Assembly (NCBI GenBank): GCA_034509755.1 | Contig: CM067557.1 | Span: 41,474,001-41,538,000 of the forward strand | Direction of reading: 5' to 3' | DNA: 64,000 nucleotides | Source of the DNA: Anisodus tanguticus | Lineage: Eukaryota > Streptophyta > Magnoliopsida > Solanales > Solanaceae | Part shown: positions 61,205 to 64,000 of the stretch, in pieces | Position numbering within the stretch: the stretch's first letter is position 1 | Layout: each line of letters begins with the position of its first letter | Notes under the pieces: model-generated | What the model was told of the DNA's origin: nothing | Database searches by the model: none | What the model saw: the letters and a program-made list of their open reading frames with translations, nothing else | Position numbers and translations under genes: made by a program

Positions 61205-62811
61205 TCACCCGACAGCCAATGGAACAGTCCTGTCAAAGCTACTTCTATGAACTCTTGACGATTTATTAACATGAGATCTTTTCTTGAATGTCCCAATTTC
61301 CACATCTTTAGTTACTTTACCATATGATTTCGTGAAATTTGTCTCCAATTTTGCCCCAACTTGTTCTTTTGCTCCACATCCTTGCATGAGCACCCTAGTC
61401 AACCCCGAATACTTTAACGACTCCGCAATTTGCAATGGAGTAATCCCTTTACTAGTCCTCGACTCGATATTTGCACCCTTTTTAACTAGCAATTCGACTA
61501 CATCAACATGGCCAGATTCAACAGCACAGTGCAATGCACTGTATCCATCTTCATCCCTTGCATTTATATCAATTCCATTTTCTATTAGTGTCTTTACAAC
61601 TTCTATTCGTCCCTTGAAACATGCCCTGTGTAATGCCGTCCACCCGTGTTGGTCGCGTCCGTTGATGCTGGCTCCATTCTCTAGCAGCCGTTGGATGGTT
61701 CTTACCTCGCCTTTTCTAGCCGCCACACATAAGTTGTCGCCTACACAAACAAATTCAAAATTTAGAGTTAGTGGATAATAATGTAAACCTTTTTTACATT
61801 ATATCAACGTGTTTTAATTATCATTGGTTCTTTTAATTATTTACTAGGAGTACTTTGTTTTTGGATTACTAAATAAGGTTTACTACTAACATTGACGTGT
61901 TGTAGATTACTCTGACCTGATGGTGTGAGAAAATTATTCACCAATAAAGCATATGATCGAATTTGAGTTTAATTTCTATATGATCGAGTAAAATAAATTT
62001 TACATTATCATATTACCTAAAAGATAACTATAAAAGTATTTAACTTGTCATGGATCTGATTTATATATATCAATTGGAAGGTGTAAAGATTTTTTACACT
62101 ATCAAAGTATTTTAACATGTTATAGCAGGTGACCTGCCTTATTTTTCAAGTTACTAAACAATCTCACTTTTTACGGATGGTTAATTGTAGTTATTATTCA
62201 TGTAACTTGATAGTTTAAAACTTTATTATCACTTCAATAAATAGAAGTTAAACACAATTGTTAATACATAATGAGTGAGATTAGTAATCTGAAAAATGTG
62301 ACAAATAACATGTTACAAGTAAAATATATAACAATAGTGTATCTATGTGTGTGTGTTTATTAGATTTTATATTAGATATGTATACCCAGGGGTGAATGCA
62401 GTTAAGGAATTACAAGTTCATCTATATATAAAATGTGTTAAAAAACTCACTAAACAAGTATAAATAATAGAGTTTGAACCCGGTAAATAAAATAAGTGAT
62501 GATAAAGTTTCTAACTCGAACTCATAATATTCAAATGTTACCTAAACGGAGGGCGTCGAAAAGCTTGTTGTATCCATGCTCAGCAGCAACATCATAAGCA
62601 GTTTTCCCATACTTATTACGTACACTTTTCTCAGCACCCTTCTGAATCAAAACACGAACCATCTGTTCATCTCCCAATCCAGAAGCAATATGCAAAGCCG
62701 TATCCCAATTCCCCGCGTTTCGCGCATCAGCTCTCGCGCCATTCGCCAACAAAACCCGAGCACAATCTCGTCTTCGTTCCTCCACAGCGATGTGTAAAGC
62801 CGTGTTTCCAT
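61205..62811 (-). CDS. VPY: VAPYRIN-type ankyrin-repeat protein, last two exons (5' part outside window)
   Basis: VAPYRIN proteins join an N-terminal MSP (VAP-like) domain to a long ankyrin array and are needed in root cells for arbuscular mycorrhiza entry and arbuscule formation. Seen here: exon 62542-62811 (DGNTALHIAVEERRRDCARV ... FDALRLG) and exon 61205-61740 (DNLCVAARKGEV ... SSFDRTVPLAVG, stop TGA), joined by a GT-AG intron in phase. Together they give about seven ankyrin units, with GWTALHRA, GYSALHCA and KGITPLQIA typical. The wording EERRRDCAR.LLANGAR and DALRLGDNLCVAARKGEVRT matches VAPYRIN as I recall it. An in-frame TAA lies just upstream of the first exon, and CAAAAG|AT at 62812 after a T-rich stretch is a good acceptor, so more exons with the MSP domain lie to the right, beyond 64000. 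A VAPYRIN-like paralog is possible. No lesion seen. Confidence 0.8.
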
Positions 62812-62880
62812 CTTTTGTATATTAAACATGGAGAAATACAATAAGAAGTCATAAACTTACACATGATTAAATATTTAGAG

Positions 62881-62965
62881 GTAAAATCTGCGTACGCTCT
62901 ATCCTTCCCGGACCTACATGTGAAAATACAATGAGTATGTTATTGTTATTGGTGTTGTTGTTGTT
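62881..62965 (+). mobile_element. TS-type SINE fragment
   Basis: GAGGTAAAATCTGCGTACGC, CCCGGACCTACATGTG, then GAGTATGTTATTG and a TTG-rich tail, matching the 3' half of the copies at 14817-15200 and 20322-20447. Strongly 5'-truncated; lies in the intron upstream of the visible VAPYRIN-like exons. Confidence 0.55.
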
Positions 62966-64000
62966 CAATATTAAAAGCATGACAATTATGGAGATTATTA
63001 AAGTATAGGTTATGAAAATAAAGAGGAGTGAGTTATAAAAGTGAAATTTTTAATGTAAGATAAACGGAAGAAAATGATAGACGAAAAAAAAAAGAGAAGA
63101 GAAGAAATCTAAATATATTTCTTGGCCAAAGAGAGGCTATGCAAGACTTAATATTACTATACTTTATATTATGATCAAGCCTATATGATATGATCCTAGG
63201 AAGCTCATGAGCGACTATGAAGGCTAAAACCCGTGATAGAGCTTCTGACATGCATTTTCATGCCACATGCCTTTTGGTGATGGAGACATGGCCTTTGGAG
63301 GCCATGGACGGACAAGTCATAAAGGCATACATTGTGTGGATGATTGCTTGGAAGAATCATGGAGATGAGGGTCAATTGATGGAAGCCACACAATGCGGTT
63401 ATAAGTGCAATTTATGGTTAGGAATGAAATTCATGCAATTCGTGGTTATGAGTGCAAATCTGAGAATAGGATTGCAATTCAAGAGAAAAAGGGCCCATGT
63501 TGGATTATTTGTGCAAATACCACTTTTGGATCTTAACCTTATTTTCATCCTTAGCTTGAAGATGAATGTTGAACTCATATGAGTGTGCTAGTATTATCTT
63601 AGGATAGTTTGTAGAGCTAATTAGTGTTTAGTGATAGATAATTAAGGTGGATTCCTTAATTGGTTATTGAACTCAATTCCATCAATTTCATAATTGAGTT
63701 GTTCACTTGTGGATTCATTTGAATCATCTCTTTTGTTGAAATTGAATAGTATAGGTTCTTTTGGTTGAATTCAATTGGGAGGGTTTGGATTTCATATATC
63801 CAAGTTTGTCCATAAATTCATTACCAATTGGATCTTGCTTCTATCCCTCTATTCTCAACCCAATTTCCTCAATTCTCATCCTCAATTTTCTTATTATTTT
63901 AGTTTTTGCGTTTTTGTTGTTTGAATCCGTGTCTTCCACAAGCCGGACCGTATCACTATAGTAATTACTATTAGTAATCAGAGTGCCGAACTAAGCTTTA
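62966..64000. other. Unclassified sequence to the right edge, probably intron or repeat
   Basis: Falls inside the inferred large upstream intron of the VAPYRIN-like gene. A 121-codon frame (63217-63582, plus) has no recognisable domain. The less AT-rich block from about 63190 and the final stretch with GTATCACTATAG and TAATCAGAGTGCCG recall a retrotransposon LTR next to a primer-binding site, but no partner is in view. Confidence 0.3.

Noticed and set aside
63217..63582. 121-codon plus-strand frame near the right edge
   Set aside because: No domain recognised and the surroundings look like an LTR or repeat; it would lie antisense in an intron.

Overview
This window is plant nuclear DNA, almost certainly from the nightshade family (Solanaceae). 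The evidence is spliced genes with GT-AG introns, Ty1-copia and Ty3-gypsy relics, Stowaway MITEs, and SINE copies ending in TTG repeats. Those SINEs resemble the TS family known from tobacco. The genus cannot be fixed from the sequence alone.

Layout. 1-3.9 kb: decayed Ty3-gypsy gag/protease. 3.94-4.11 kb: last codons of a cytochrome P450 of the CYP82 type. 4.3-7.7 kb: a TRIM-like mini-retrotransposon and a large inverted-repeat element. 8.5-15.5 kb (+): DPH2 (diphthamide synthesis), ten exons, with a nonsense codon and a frameshift. 16.9-22.7 kb (+): V-ATPase subunit d, ten exons, intact, 351 codons. 23.6-28.6 kb (-): a phytocyanin (blue copper protein) pseudogene whose single intron holds two Stowaway MITEs and a copia element. 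One LTR of that copia element carries a piece of mitochondrial nad7. 29.9-35.6 kb (-): cobalamin-independent methionine synthase, eleven coding exons, intact, 765 codons, with signs of a 5' leader intron and promoter. 35.9-54.0 kb: a SINE and three copia elements plus a fragment. 55.1-59.6 kb: two hAT-type DNA transposons with target-site duplications. 61.2-62.8 kb (-): the last two exons of a VAPYRIN-type ankyrin protein (mycorrhiza-related); its 5' part lies beyond the right edge.

The genes do not form a pathway. They are separate plant genes in a repeat-rich landscape. Two (V-ATPase d, methionine synthase) read as fully functional. One (VAPYRIN-like) is partial but undamaged where visible. 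Three (CYP82, DPH2, phytocyanin) carry inactivating changes. Nothing here looks like an undescribed multi-gene system. The most notable items are the nad7 insertion inside an LTR inside a split phytocyanin pseudogene, the doubly broken DPH2, a degenerate tandem array in V-ATPase intron 1, and hAT elements with extremely GC-rich arms. Exon boundaries were worked out by hand from splice signals, phase and remembered family sequence; no alignment was run.
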